Assembly: GCA_023260735.1 (NCBI GenBank)
Contig: JALQUL010000439.1
Location: 1-8,524 of the forward strand
Direction: 5' to 3'
DNA: 8,524 nt
Origin: Limnohabitans sp.
GTDB taxonomy: Bacteria; Pseudomonadota; Gammaproteobacteria; Burkholderiales; Burkholderiaceae_C
Below, piece by piece: positions 1 through 7,417 of the stretch (the stretch's first letter is position 1; the number at the start of each line of letters is the position of its first letter). The notes beneath the pieces were generated by a model. That model was not told the DNA's origin and ran no database searches. It saw nothing but the letters and a program-made list of their open reading frames with translations. A program made the translations under genes and the position numbers.

Positions 1-1
1 T

Positions 2-541
2 GCCGCACATTTTGCAGCTTGTATTAATGAAATTAGAGCGGTATCACCTCAAACACAAATCGAAGTTTTAGTACCCGATTTTCGTGGACGTGATGACCGA
101 GCGCTTGAGATTTTAAAAGCGGCTCCGCCTGACGTCATGAACCATAATCTTGAAACAGCTCCTCGTTTGTACAAAGAAGCAAGGCCAGGATCTGATTATC
201 AATTCTCTTTAAATTTACTTAAAAAGTTTAAAGAACTCCATCCCAATGTTCCTACAAAAAGTGGCATTATGGTGGGACTTGGCGAAACTGATGAAGAAGT
301 TTTACAGGTCATGGCCGATATGCGTGCTCACAATATTGACATGTTAACCATTGGCCAATATTTAGCACCGTCCAGTGCGCACATAACAGTTAAACGTTAT
401 GTTCACCCTGATACCTTTAAAATGTTTGAAGCAAAAGCCTATGAAATGGGTTTTAGCCATGCCGCAGTAGGTGCAATGGTAAGGTCAAGTTATCATGCTG
501 ACCAACAAGCACATGCCTCAAAACTAATTAACGTTGAATAA
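2..541 (+). CDS. lipA: Lipoyl synthase LipA, 3' part (N-terminus outside window)
   Basis: The frame is open from the left edge and gives 179 residues to a TAA stop. It matches the C-terminal part of lipoyl synthase, a cytosolic radical-SAM iron-sulfur enzyme that inserts two sulfur atoms at C6 and C8 of protein-bound octanoyl groups to form lipoyl cofactors. Visible family motifs, in order, are VPDFRGRDDRALEIL, DVMNHNLETAPRLY, the barrel segment KSGIMVGLGETDEEV, LTIGQYLAPS and the closing VRSSYHAD (about 479-502), whose serine is a known ligand of the auxiliary 4Fe-4S cluster. The family is about 310-340 residues long, so roughly the first 150, with the CX4CX5C and CX3CX2C cluster motifs, lie upstream of the window. 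An internal ATG at 137 is not the true start, because homology continues before it. lipB often precedes lipA but cannot be seen here. Confidence 0.97.
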   Translation, partial: AAHFAACINEIRAVSPQTQIEVLVPDFRGRDDRALEILKAAPPDVMNHNLETAPRLYKEARPGSDYQFSLNLLKKFKELHPNVPTKSGIMVGLGETDEEVLQVMADMRAHNIDMLTIGQYLAPSSAHITVKRYVHPDTFKMFEAKAYEMGFSHAAVGAMVRSSYHADQQAHASKLINVE

Positions 542-642
542 GCTTTATTAATATCAATTAATTTTATCCGCCATTTATCATATAAATAAATTCAATATTA
601 ATCTCAATTTTGAGTTAATTTTGATTTACTTATATGATTTAA
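542..642. other. Very AT-rich spacer after lipA
   Basis: This is about a hundred bases dominated by A and T directly after the lipA stop. I find no GC-rich stem with a T-run that would serve as a lipA terminator; the only small dyad is CTCAA-TT-TTGAG at 603-614, too tight to fold as a hairpin. Its right end contains the promoter-like site described separately. Confidence 0.5.
610..638 (+). promoter_or_regulatory. Candidate sigma70 promoter before the 643-870 frame
   Basis: TTGAGT at 610-615 and TATGAT at 633-638 are separated by 17 bases, which fits a vegetative promoter. Transcription would begin near 645, at or just inside the ATG at 643, so that ATG would be nearly leaderless. The AT-rich background raises the chance of a coincidental match. 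Confidence 0.35.
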
Positions 643-870
643 ATGTATGACATTAATAAATTAAAGTTTTTTGCTTATAAATCAATTGCGTCTAATGTTT
701 ATAAGCCAAGTTTGCAGACACACAGTGCAGTTCAACAGAGCATATTTGCTTCAAACCTAACTAAGCTTGTCACAACTCTTAGCTTAATATTTGGTTTCCA
801 ATCACTAGTGCTGGCCCAATCCAAGCAAGGTACTTCACCTACAATCGAATCTCTTACTTCTGGGCAATAG
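643..870 (+). CDS. Doubtful 75-codon frame with signal-peptide-like segment; possible gene remnant
   Basis: I do not recognise this protein. The frame runs from ATG at 643 to TAG at 868. Residues about 39-59 look like a Sec signal peptide: a lysine, a hydrophobic core (LVTTLSLIFGFQSLVLA) and a plausible cut at VLA-QS, followed by about 16 polar residues. A signal peptide starting 38 residues in, with almost no mature protein, is odd and fits a truncated or decayed secreted-protein gene. There is no ribosome binding site, since the ATG sits four bases after a promoter-like -10. After the TAG the same frame stays open for another 31 codons to 966, so a single nonsense change could have shortened it. 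A minus-strand frame without a start (735-923, 63 codons) overlaps it, so the coding strand is uncertain and the whole region may be non-coding. Confidence 0.25.
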   Translation: MYDINKLKFFAYKSIASNVYKPSLQTHSAVQQSIFASNLTKLVTTLSLIFGFQSLVLAQSKQGTSPTIESLTSGQ

Positions 871-890
871 CCATCAAAGGTCGAATGTTG

Positions 891-910
891 TAATAAAGCT
901 CTACCGAGCT
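891..910 (-). terminator. Weak stem-loop, possible terminator of the acyltransferase transcript
   Basis: AGCTC (897-901) and GAGCT (906-910) form a 5-bp stem around the loop TACC. Read on the minus strand, about 45 bases past the acyltransferase stop, it is followed by TTATTA. The stem is short and the T-run is broken, so any termination would be weak. Confidence 0.3.
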
Positions 911-955
911 CTACTGTATTGGCTCAACAATTATCAATGCACCTGTTTTTACTCG

Positions 956-2950
956 TTAATGAATGAAATCCTTTAACAGATATTGTGCTTGGTAGCGACT
1001 TCCCTCTACCGACAAATGGTCATCATCGGCATATAAAATTTTGCCATTGTCATTAATTACACATTTTTGGCTTGGGCAAAATGCATCTAAGCTATTAATA
1101 ATATTAATATTTTTGAGTTTTTCTAACTCTTGCCAATAAATCTTTTGCCGCTCTACTACCTGTTGTTTATCAAGTTCGCAGCTTAATGCCTCGTTTCTTA
1201 GCGGCCTAGTCACACAAACCATTGGTGAAATGCCAATCTCTGGGTTTTCGCTAATGTAGTACACTTTTTTTCCTACTTTTTGCAGGCGATGTATCGTAGC
1301 CTCTAATCCTTTAAAAAACAAGTCTTGCGGTATAAAAGGTGCTCGCGCTTCACCGGCCTCGGCAGACCCAAAGCCTATACCGGTAAAATATTTAGGGCCC
1401 CTAGAAAACACAAAAACAGTTTGAATATCGGGCTTGCTTTCTACTACTTTTAAAAGCTCTTCAATATTGCGTCTGCAAATAGCTTTGTCTTCTGGTGTAT
1501 CGCCCATTTCAGCGCCCATGAACGGTGGGCAACTATTGTTGGCTAATAACACGGTATTCAATTGCCGACTTGCAGCCAACTCTGCAATCCCTGGGTAAGC
1601 CACATGTGCATGGCTATCGCCTATTACTGCCACAGTTTTAGTGCCTTTTACAGAATTTAAACGACAATAATAGATATTTTCACCCATTTTAGCAACATAG
1701 TCTTGGCAAGCAAGATCTTGTTCTTGGGTTCTTTTTAATGCCGCCTCTGGATTTTGGTAGTTTTGAATGTGTGGCCTATTGGGCAAGCCCTGTTGCCCAA
1801 CAATCCAAATACCCACCATGCCTAACACGGCTACAAAACCAACTAAACCAAAGGTTTTGAATTGGCCAAACTGGCCATAACGCAAAGGTTTCTCTATTAA
1901 ACGTGAGCTTAAATAAGCCAATACAAAAGCTAAAACCAGTGCAGCCATTCTTGGCCCAATGCCCACCGCTTGGCCCTCTATTAATCTTAAGAAGGCCAAT
2001 ATTGGCCAATGCCACAAATAAAGCGGGTAACTGATTAAACCTACTGCAACCACAGCTTTATTAGCCAAAATATAACGGTTAAACCAAGCCTTTGGGCCGG
2101 CAGCAATCCAGCCCACGGCTGCCATTACAGGCAATAACGCCCACCATCCAGGAAATGCAGTGGTTGGATTAATAAAGCACAATGCCAACACATACGTAAT
2201 AAAAGCAGCAAAAGACAAATAATGACTGATTTTGATTGAATGTATTTGAAAAGACCCCGCTTGTTGACTGCTCACATAGGCCAAGCCTGCACCCGCTAAC
2301 AACTCCCAAAAACGACTAAAAGGAGAATAATATAAGGCTACAGGAGCATGCACCAAACTCCATAAGTTAACGACAAAAGAAGCCACGATTAATACAAGAA
2401 ACAACCATTTAAAGTATTTTTGTAAATTTGGCTTTAAAAACCACGCCACTAACAAAGGCCATAAAATATAAAATTGTTCTTCTATACCCAGCGACCATAA
2501 ATGTAATAAAGGCTTGGTATCGGCTGCTTTATCAAAGTACGAGGCTTCTGACCAAGACAATAAATTGGCCACAAAACCAGCGCCAGCTGCAGTATGTGCT
2601 GCCAATTGTTGATATTCATCTGCCAACAGTAGATAAAATCCAGCAATTAAGCACACCAATAAAACCGCTGCCAAACTCGGGAAAATTCTTCTAATTCGTC
2701 TTTCGTAGAATTTTGCAATGGTAAAACTGCCAGTTCGCAGTTGCAAAAATATAATGCTAGAAATTAAATAACCCGAAATCACAAAAAATAAATCGACGCC
2801 GACAAATCCGCCAGGTAAAGCTTCTGGAAAGGCATGGAAAATAAGTACCGCTAAAACGGCAAAAGCCCTTAGGCCATCAATATCGGGCCGGTATTCTAGG
2901 TGACTTGTTATTGCTTGATGGGTTGCCAAAGCTGACGGGGCATGAGACAT
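956..2950 (-). CDS. OafA/YrhL-type membrane acyltransferase with C-terminal SGNH domain
   Basis: This is a 664-residue inner-membrane O-acyltransferase, expected to carry acyl (often acetyl) groups across the membrane onto a cell-surface glycan; the acceptor cannot be told. Residues about 19-370 are the multi-pass acyltransferase-3 domain: EYRPDIDGLRA, the catalytic-type His39 in LIFHAF, GVDLFFVISGYLIS, FYERRIRRIFPSL, and LLHLWSLGIEEQFYILWP, with about ten hydrophobic segments and a last one near 367-389. Residues about 437-664 are a periplasmic SGNH esterase-like domain with GDSH (444-447) and closing DDDHLS, giving the DxxH pair Asp642/His645. That domain holds eight cysteines (415, 429, 474, 492, 579, 591, 625, 630), suggesting disulfides. 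I chose ATG at 2950, four bases after the tsaD stop; a TTG at 2974 would add eight residues and overlap tsaD but has no ribosome site. It is probably cotranscribed with tsaD. Confidence 0.93.
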   Translation of the reverse strand: MSHAPSALATHQAITSHLEYRPDIDGLRAFAVLAVLIFHAFPEALPGGFVGVDLFFVISGYLISSIIFLQLRTGSFTIAKFYERRIRRIFPSLAAVLLVCLIAGFYLLLADEYQQLAAHTAAGAGFVANLLSWSEASYFDKAADTKPLLHLWSLGIEEQFYILWPLLVAWFLKPNLQKYFKWLFLVLIVASFVVNLWSLVHAPVALYYSPFSRFWELLAGAGLAYVSSQQAGSFQIHSIKISHYLSFAAFITYVLALCFINPTTAFPGWWALLPVMAAVGWIAAGPKAWFNRYILANKAVVAVGLISYPLYLWHWPILAFLRLIEGQAVGIGPRMAALVLAFVLAYLSSRLIEKPLRYGQFGQFKTFGLVGFVAVLGMVGIWIVGQQGLPNRPHIQNYQNPEAALKRTQEQDLACQDYVAKMGENIYYCRLNSVKGTKTVAVIGDSHAHVAYPGIAELAASRQLNTVLLANNSCPPFMGAEMGDTPEDKAICRRNIEELLKVVESKPDIQTVFVFSRGPKYFTGIGFGSAEAGEARAPFIPQDLFFKGLEATIHRLQKVGKKVYYISENPEIGISPMVCVTRPLRNEALSCELDKQQVVERQKIYWQELEKLKNINIINSLDAFCPSQKCVINDNGKILYADDDHLSVEGSRYQAQYLLKDFIH

Positions 2951-2954
2951 AACT

Positions 2955-3989
2955 TTATTTTTCAATTTGATCAAGTGGCCAGCGTGGTTTTACATCAAAG
3001 GCATAATCCCTAACCGGTTGTTGCACCTTGGCTTGCAATCGCATAGCCGCTGCCATTGCTATCATTGCACCGTTATCGGTACACAATGACAACTCTGGGT
3101 AATGCACTCGAATACCTTTGGCTTGACAGGCGGTATTCAGGTCTTGGCGTAATTGTCGGTTAGCCCCCACTCCTCCTGCCACCACCAATCGTTTTAAACC
3201 TGTTTGCTTTAAAGCTTTTAATGATTTTTTTACCAGTACTTCTACTATGGCAGCTTGGGTAGAAGCAGCCACATTGCATTTTTGTGACTCAAGATCGGAC
3301 CCTAATTTTTTCACCTGAGTCAGCACAGATGTTTTTAAACCCGCAAAAGAAAAATCTAAATCGTGGCTATGCAACAATGGCCTTGGAAATTGAAAAGCAG
3401 TCGGGTCACCTTGCAGCGCCAATTGTGATAAAGCCGCTCCTCCTGGGTAATCAAGGCCAATTAATTTCGCCGACTTATCAAAGGCTTCGCCAGCGGCATC
3501 GTCAATCGCTTCACCCAAAATGGCGTACTCCCCCACCCCATCAACTCTCATTAACTGGGTATGTCCACCCGACACTAATAAAGCCACAAACGGAAACTCG
3601 GGTGGATCTTGGCTTAGAAATGGTGACAATAAATGCCCCTCTAAATGATGCACGCCCATAACGGGTTTATCTAGGGCATAGGCTAAAGCACAAGCCACAC
3701 CCGAGCCCACTAACAAAGCTCCAGCTAAGCCAGGGCCTTGTGTGTAGGCAATTACATCGACGTCAGCAAGTTGTTTACCCGCCTTGGCTAGGGCCTCATC
3801 ACACAAAGGCAAAGCACGCCTGATATGATCGCGGCTAGCCAATTCGGGCACCACTCCACCATACGCTTGATGCATTTGAATTTGGCTATATAAAGCATCG
3901 CCTAAAAGCACAGGCAAAGTAGTCTCTTGTGTCTCTACTAGAGCCACACCTGTTTCATCACAACTGGATTCAAAACCTAAAATAATCAT
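2955..3989 (-). CDS. tsaD: tRNA N6-threonylcarbamoyladenosine transferase TsaD
   Basis: This 344-residue cytosolic protein is the catalytic subunit that, with TsaB and TsaE, moves the threonylcarbamoyl group from threonylcarbamoyl-AMP (made by TsaC) to A37 of ANN-decoding tRNAs. Visible motifs are the opening MIILGFESSCDETG, SGVVPELASRDH-like GGVVPELASRDH, the metal-binding HLEGH (His115, His119) and Asp305 in CTDNGAM, VSGGHTQL, DDAAGEAFDKSAKLIGL, the FSFAGLKTS stretch and VVAGGVGANRQLR. The length is normal. I chose ATG at 3989 because the family begins with MIILG-type residues there; an upstream TTG at 4052 would add 21 residues with no family counterpart. The ribosome site is poor (AGAAG about 14 bases upstream). 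It leads a minus-strand pair with the acyltransferase and is divergent from ybiB. Confidence 0.97.
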   Translation of the reverse strand: MIILGFESSCDETGVALVETQETTLPVLLGDALYSQIQMHQAYGGVVPELASRDHIRRALPLCDEALAKAGKQLADVDVIAYTQGPGLAGALLVGSGVACALAYALDKPVMGVHHLEGHLLSPFLSQDPPEFPFVALLVSGGHTQLMRVDGVGEYAILGEAIDDAAGEAFDKSAKLIGLDYPGGAALSQLALQGDPTAFQFPRPLLHSHDLDFSFAGLKTSVLTQVKKLGSDLESQKCNVAASTQAAIVEVLVKKSLKALKQTGLKRLVVAGGVGANRQLRQDLNTACQAKGIRVHYPELSLCTDNGAMIAMAAAMRLQAKVQQPVRDYAFDVKPRWPLDQIEK

Positions 3990-4057
3990 GTTGTATAGTT
4001 TAACTTCTAGTGAGGCAGTTTCAGACTGGTAAAAGGGTTTAATCACATTCAAAAGAT

Positions 4058-4079
4058 GTTGGAATGTAGCAAGTTGGAA
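4058..4079. repeat. Direct repeat GTTGGAA x2 in the tsaD/ybiB divergent gap
   Basis: GTTGGAA occurs at 4058-4064 and again at 4073-4079, 15 bases start to start, between two divergent genes. It could be a pair of regulator half-sites on one face of the helix, but two 7-base copies are weak evidence. Confidence 0.25.
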
Positions 4080-4116
4080 CGACTACCTACCATTCCCATC
4101 AGACAGCACTTTGATT

Positions 4117-4146
4117 TTGATGAAAAATCACAGAACAGCCTACAAT
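4117..4146 (+). promoter_or_regulatory. Candidate sigma70 promoter of ybiB
   Basis: TTGATG (4117-4122) and TACAAT (4141-4146) lie 18 bases apart. Transcription would start near 4153, leaving a leader of only about 16 bases before the ybiB ATG. No CTGT-N8-ACAG LexA-type box overlaps it, although ybiB of Escherichia coli lies in a LexA-controlled unit with dinG. Confidence 0.5.
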
Positions 4147-4168
4147 AAGTCATTTATTTTTGTTCAAT

Positions 4169-5149
4169 ATGTCAATTTCACACTACATCAAAACCATTGG
4201 TCGGGGCAAAGAGGGGGCAAAAGCTTTATCCAAAGAACAAGCCAATGATTTATTGAGCCAAATTTTATTAGGCCAATGCAGCGACCTAGAAGTAGGAGCA
4301 TTTTGTTTGGCAATGCGTATAAAAGGTGAAACCGCTAATGAAGTTGCCGGTTTTTTAGAGGCCATTCAACAACAAAGCCAACTATTAAGTGTGGTGAACC
4401 AGCATTTAACTACACCAGCATTGCAAGAAACTACGCAAACATCTACCCAAAAATCGGCTATTGTGGTTTTACCTAGTTACAACGGGGCACGTAAACAGGC
4501 TTTATTAACGCCTCTGTTGGCTTTTTTATTGGCTAGGCAGGGCATCACGGTTTTAATCCATGGGCATAATACCGAGGCGACTAGGGTTACATCTGAACAA
4601 ATCTTACAAGCCATGGGCCATCCCACTCTTTTAACTAGTCATACCCTAACAGCCGGTGAAGTGCATTACCGCGACCTTAGCAGTTTTTGCCCAGGTTTAG
4701 CCCGTTTATTAGAGGTAAGAAAAGTGGTGGGACTACGCAATAGCGCCCATAGCCTAGTCAAGATGATGAATCCATTTGCAGAAAATGCTTGGGTAGTGAG
4801 TAGTTACACCCATCCTGAGTATTTAATCAGCATGACAGAAGCCTTTCAGTACACCCAACAAACCGCATTTTTAATGCGGGGCACAGAAGGCGAACCGGTA
4901 GCTGATGCAAGGCGTACCCCTGCTATTGATGTGTTTAACAAGGGTGAGGTCAAGCGAATTCAAGAAGCCCAAACCGGGACTTTATTAACACTCCCCCAAC
5001 TGCCAACGGCCATAGATGCAACCACTACAGCGGAGTTCATACAAGCGGTTCTAAAAGGCGAAATTGCCACTCCAAAGTCAATAGAAATTCAGGTAGAGAA
5101 GATTGTGCAAGAAGTGAGAAGTGAGCATGAATTAAGCTTAGCTGATTAA
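4169..5149 (+). CDS. ybiB: YbiB (TrpD2-like) nucleic-acid-binding protein
   Basis: This 326-residue protein follows Escherichia coli YbiB closely. The fold is that of anthranilate phosphoribosyltransferase (TrpD), but the family is known to bind nucleic acids without clear sequence preference and to lack TrpD activity. Residues about 1-70 form the helical N-terminal domain (IGRGKEGAKAL, EVGAFCLAMRIKGE). After a variable linker (72-97), the phosphorylase-like domain carries VLPSYNGARKQALLTPLLA (100-118), GLRNSAHSLVKMMNPF (188-203), THPEYL and RGTEGEPVADARR (237-249). The Glu/Ser-rich glycine loop of true TrpD is replaced by the PSYNGARKQ motif, which marks YbiB rather than tryptophan synthesis. 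I chose ATG at 4169; a TTG nine bases upstream is in frame. No Shine-Dalgarno is visible in the short leader. It is divergent from tsaD, and 279 bases separate it from the lipoprotein gene. Confidence 0.92.
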   Translation: MSISHYIKTIGRGKEGAKALSKEQANDLLSQILLGQCSDLEVGAFCLAMRIKGETANEVAGFLEAIQQQSQLLSVVNQHLTTPALQETTQTSTQKSAIVVLPSYNGARKQALLTPLLAFLLARQGITVLIHGHNTEATRVTSEQILQAMGHPTLLTSHTLTAGEVHYRDLSSFCPGLARLLEVRKVVGLRNSAHSLVKMMNPFAENAWVVSSYTHPEYLISMTEAFQYTQQTAFLMRGTEGEPVADARRTPAIDVFNKGEVKRIQEAQTGTLLTLPQLPTAIDATTTAEFIQAVLKGEIATPKSIEIQVEKIVQEVRSEHELSLAD

Positions 5150-5152
5150 CTC

Positions 5153-5275
5153 GTTTTCATGACTAGTTTAATCAAAATTACACACAATAGTAAGGGTTTA
5201 AATAAGTGAAAGCCAATAGATTTTGTTACTGTTTTGTTTTCTTCATGACTTGAAAACAGCTAGTTCAATCACACA
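5153..5275 (+). repeat. Imperfect direct repeat and a small stem-loop between ybiB and the lipoprotein gene
   Basis: Two stretches, 5153-5185 and 5236-5275, share the ordered words GTTTTC, CATGACT, TAGTT, AATCA and ACACA. The second copy differs mainly by an extra segment, GAAAACAGC, which is complementary to its own start: TGTTTTC (5235-5241) pairs with GAAAACA (5252-5258) around a 10-base loop. No T-run follows, so it is not a good terminator. The function is unknown; it may be a decayed duplication. Confidence 0.3.
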
Positions 5276-5373
5276 TCTGGTAAGTGGGCAAAACAAAGCT
5301 TGAGTTGACGCCTATCAACAAAAACCAAATATAAAAAGAATGTTACCGCAAAGATTTTTGGTTATTCTAAGAA

Positions 5374-5402
5374 TTGTCTTTATTACTTTGTTTGTGTATT
5401 TT
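5374..5402 (+). promoter_or_regulatory. Candidate promoter of the lipoprotein gene
   Basis: TTGTCT (5374-5379) and TATTTT (5397-5402) are 17 bases apart and would start a transcript near 5409, about 20 bases before the ATG. A GAAAG ribosome-site-like word follows at 5419-5423. Confidence 0.35.
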
Positions 5403-5428
5403 GCTCTTAATTATTAACGAAAGTCCCT

Positions 5429-6088
5429 ATGAAAAAAATTTATGCGCTTACTTTAAGCTTAGCTGTAGTGCTAAGCGCCTGTAGCAAAAATGAAGATGGA
5501 AGCACCACAGTGACTATTCCTGCTATTCCTTCTTTGCCAACTGTCAATGATGTTACCAATGCCGCATCAAAAGTGACTAATTTAGGCAGTATCAATCAAA
5601 CTAGCCAAGAGATGCAACAAACGATGGAAAGCTTAAAAAGCTTAACTCCTGTTAGTAACGAGCAACTAAAATCGCTTTTGCCAGAATCGTTTAACGGTAT
5701 TCAACGCAGCAGTTTTGAAATTACTAAAAAATTAGGAGCATCTACTTTAAATTGTGAGTTCAAAGACAATAACCTGAGTTATGAAATTTCTATTTACGAC
5801 GGTGCTGGCGAAGTAGGATCTGGAATTGCAGCTCTCAAAATGCTGAATATCAATTTAAATTCTGAGAGCGAAAATGAAAAAGGTTATAGAAAAAATATCT
5901 CTATTGGAAATGCAAAAGGCAGTGAGATTCAAACTGGCAAAGACACTGGCAACATCAAAAATGAATTAAAACTATTGGTAGGCAATCGCTTTTTTCTAGA
6001 AATAAGTGCCACTGGTACGGATATGGAGAGTATTAAAACGGGTATAAAAAAAGCTCAACTCATCGAGAAATTAGAAGCTTTAAAGTAA
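5429..6088 (+). CDS. Outer-membrane-type lipoprotein of unknown function
   Basis: This 219-residue protein begins with a clear type II signal peptide: MKK, a hydrophobic core and the lipobox LSAC with Cys18 as the lipidated residue. The +2 residue is serine, so sorting to the outer membrane is expected. Residues 19-80 are low-complexity, rich in Ser, Thr, Asn and Gln, with a Pro/Ile stretch, probably a flexible tether. From about 80 (LKSLLPESFNGIQRSSF) the pattern resembles proteobacterial hypothetical proteins that begin LPxxLxGLxR, pass through an IxDxxGxxG strand and a GY(E/R)K turn, and end LVGxRFxxEVxxxGxDMxxLKxxxxxxxLxKLxAL. Here the end reads LLVGNRFFLEISATGTDMES then EKLEAL. That likeness is from memory and no function is known for the group. 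ATG at 5429 has GAAAG five bases upstream. It is a single-gene unit or is read into yhiN 102 bases on. Confidence 0.85.
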   Translation: MKKIYALTLSLAVVLSACSKNEDGSTTVTIPAIPSLPTVNDVTNAASKVTNLGSINQTSQEMQQTMESLKSLTPVSNEQLKSLLPESFNGIQRSSFEITKKLGASTLNCEFKDNNLSYEISIYDGAGEVGSGIAALKMLNINLNSESENEKGYRKNISIGNAKGSEIQTGKDTGNIKNELKLLVGNRFFLEISATGTDMESIKTGIKKAQLIEKLEALK

Positions 6089-6190
6089 CTTCTTTTAAAA
6101 CATCAAAGGCCTCATCATTTATTAGGCTTCACCTGCCCCACTTATTACAGTTAAACTTGCTAATTAATTAAAGCAAAGTATCAAGTTTTT

Positions 6191-7402
6191 ATGAAGCAGT
6201 TTGATGTAACCATAGTGGGTGCTGGCGCAGCCGGTTTGTTTTGCGCGGGTGTAGCAGGGCAATTGGGATTATCGGTTTTATTAATTGATCACAGCCCCAA
6301 AATAGCCGAAAAAATTCGCATTTCTGGTGGTGGTAGAGCTAACTTCACCAATAAAGAAGTCTTACCACAAAACTATATTAGCCAAAATCCTCATTTTTGT
6401 CGCTCTGCATTAGCAAGATATAGCTCTGCGGATTTTATTAAATTGGTCTCCGACCACGGCATTGCATTTCATGAAAAACACAAAGGACAATTGTTTTGTG
6501 ATCACTCTGCCAACGATTTAATTCAGATGTTATTGGCCGAATGTGACAAGGGCAAAGTAAGCCGTTGGCAACCCTGTAGCGTGAGTGCAATTACTCATGA
6601 CGCCAATACCCAACTCTACACCTTACAGACCAGCCAAGGCCTTGTAACATGCCCTGCTGTAGTCATCGCCACAGGTGGTTTACCAGTGCCTAAAATTGGC
6701 GCTACTGATTACGGCCTACAGATTGCCCAGCAGTTTGGATTGCGTGTTGTACCTACCCGTCCTGCACTTGTGCCACTTACCTTTGATGCCCAAGAATGGG
6801 CTCCTTTTGTTGCATTATCTGGTGCAGCTCTAGCAGTAGAAATATCAACCGGACTCAAGAAAAATAAAACTGTTTTTCTTGAAGATTTATTGTTTACCCA
6901 CAGAGGCTTAAGCGGCCCTGCTGTATTACAAATCTCTAGTTATTGGCAAGCGGGCACGCCTATCAAAATCAATTTAGTGCCTCAAGAAAACCTATCACAA
7001 CGCCTCATTGAATCCAAAAAACAATCTAAAAAACTAATTGCGAATGAAATTAGCCAATGGTTGCCAAGTAGGCTAGCCGACACCTGGACACAGCAAAATC
7101 CTTTATGGCAAAAACCAATTTGTGACGCTCAAGACAAAGCCCTATTGCAACTTGCCGAAAAACTCAATTCATGGGAACTTCATCCTAGTGGCACCGAGGG
7201 TTATTCCAAAGCCGAAGTCATGGCCGGTGGAGTAGATACTCGCGACTTGTCTTCACAAACCATGGAATCCACCCAAAAAGGGCTTTATTTCATTGGAGAA
7301 GTGGTAGATGTAACGGGTTGGTTGGGTGGATACAACTTTCAATGGGCTTGGTCTAGCGCTTTTGTCTGCGCAAATTCATTAAAACAGCAGTTACAGTGCT
7401 AA
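6191..7402 (+). CDS. yhiN: YhiN, HI0933-family NAD(P)/FAD-dependent oxidoreductase
   Basis: This 403-residue flavoprotein is the usual length of the family and is close to Escherichia coli YhiN throughout. The dinucleotide-binding motif GAGAAG (10-15) and the strand ending at Asp33 bind FAD. SGGGRANFTN (45-54), NPHFCRSALARY, GQLFCDHSAND and VIATGGLPVPKIGA mark the family. The middle insertion has the very conserved LLFTHRGLSGPAVLQISSYW. The end has AGGVDTRDLSSQTME and GEVVDVTGWLGGYNFQWAWS, the second flavin-contacting block. It is cytosolic. The physiological substrate of YhiN proteins is not established; some relatives in gut bacteria (BaiN) reduce bile-acid intermediates, which should not be assumed here. 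ATG at 6191 is directly before the flavin motif, with only a weak AAAG-type ribosome site. The C-terminus is Cys. Confidence 0.93.
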   Translation: MKQFDVTIVGAGAAGLFCAGVAGQLGLSVLLIDHSPKIAEKIRISGGGRANFTNKEVLPQNYISQNPHFCRSALARYSSADFIKLVSDHGIAFHEKHKGQLFCDHSANDLIQMLLAECDKGKVSRWQPCSVSAITHDANTQLYTLQTSQGLVTCPAVVIATGGLPVPKIGATDYGLQIAQQFGLRVVPTRPALVPLTFDAQEWAPFVALSGAALAVEISTGLKKNKTVFLEDLLFTHRGLSGPAVLQISSYWQAGTPIKINLVPQENLSQRLIESKKQSKKLIANEISQWLPSRLADTWTQQNPLWQKPICDAQDKALLQLAEKLNSWELHPSGTEGYSKAEVMAGGVDTRDLSSQTMESTQKGLYFIGEVVDVTGWLGGYNFQWAWSSAFVCANSLKQQLQC

Positions 7403-7417
7403 AATAGGGCTTGACGC

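Noticed and set aside
1776..2015. 79-codon minus-strand frame within the acyltransferase gene
   Set aside because: It is out of frame inside a well-supported gene on the same strand, with no recognisable motif.
2428..2694. 88-codon plus-strand frame antisense to the acyltransferase
   Set aside because: It lies opposite the conserved membrane domain and shows no protein-like motif or ribosome site.
3284..3661. 125-codon plus-strand frame antisense to tsaD
   Set aside because: TsaD motifs cover this region on the other strand; the antisense translation looks like a random reading.
3990..4052. N-terminal extension of TsaD from a TTG
   Set aside because: The 21 extra residues have no family counterpart; the conserved MIILGFESSCDE start is at 3989.
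4183..4365. 60-codon minus-strand frame opposite the start of ybiB
   Set aside because: It is a shadow of the conserved N-terminal domain of YbiB.
5229..5258. CTGT...ACAG dyad resembling a LexA box
   Set aside because: The half-sites are far more than eight bases apart; it is part of a small stem-loop and not an SOS box.
6107..6129. Stem-loop AGGCCT/AGGCTT after the lipoprotein gene
   Set aside because: It has six pairs with one G-U, an 11-base loop and no T-run on the plus strand, so it is too weak to call a terminator.
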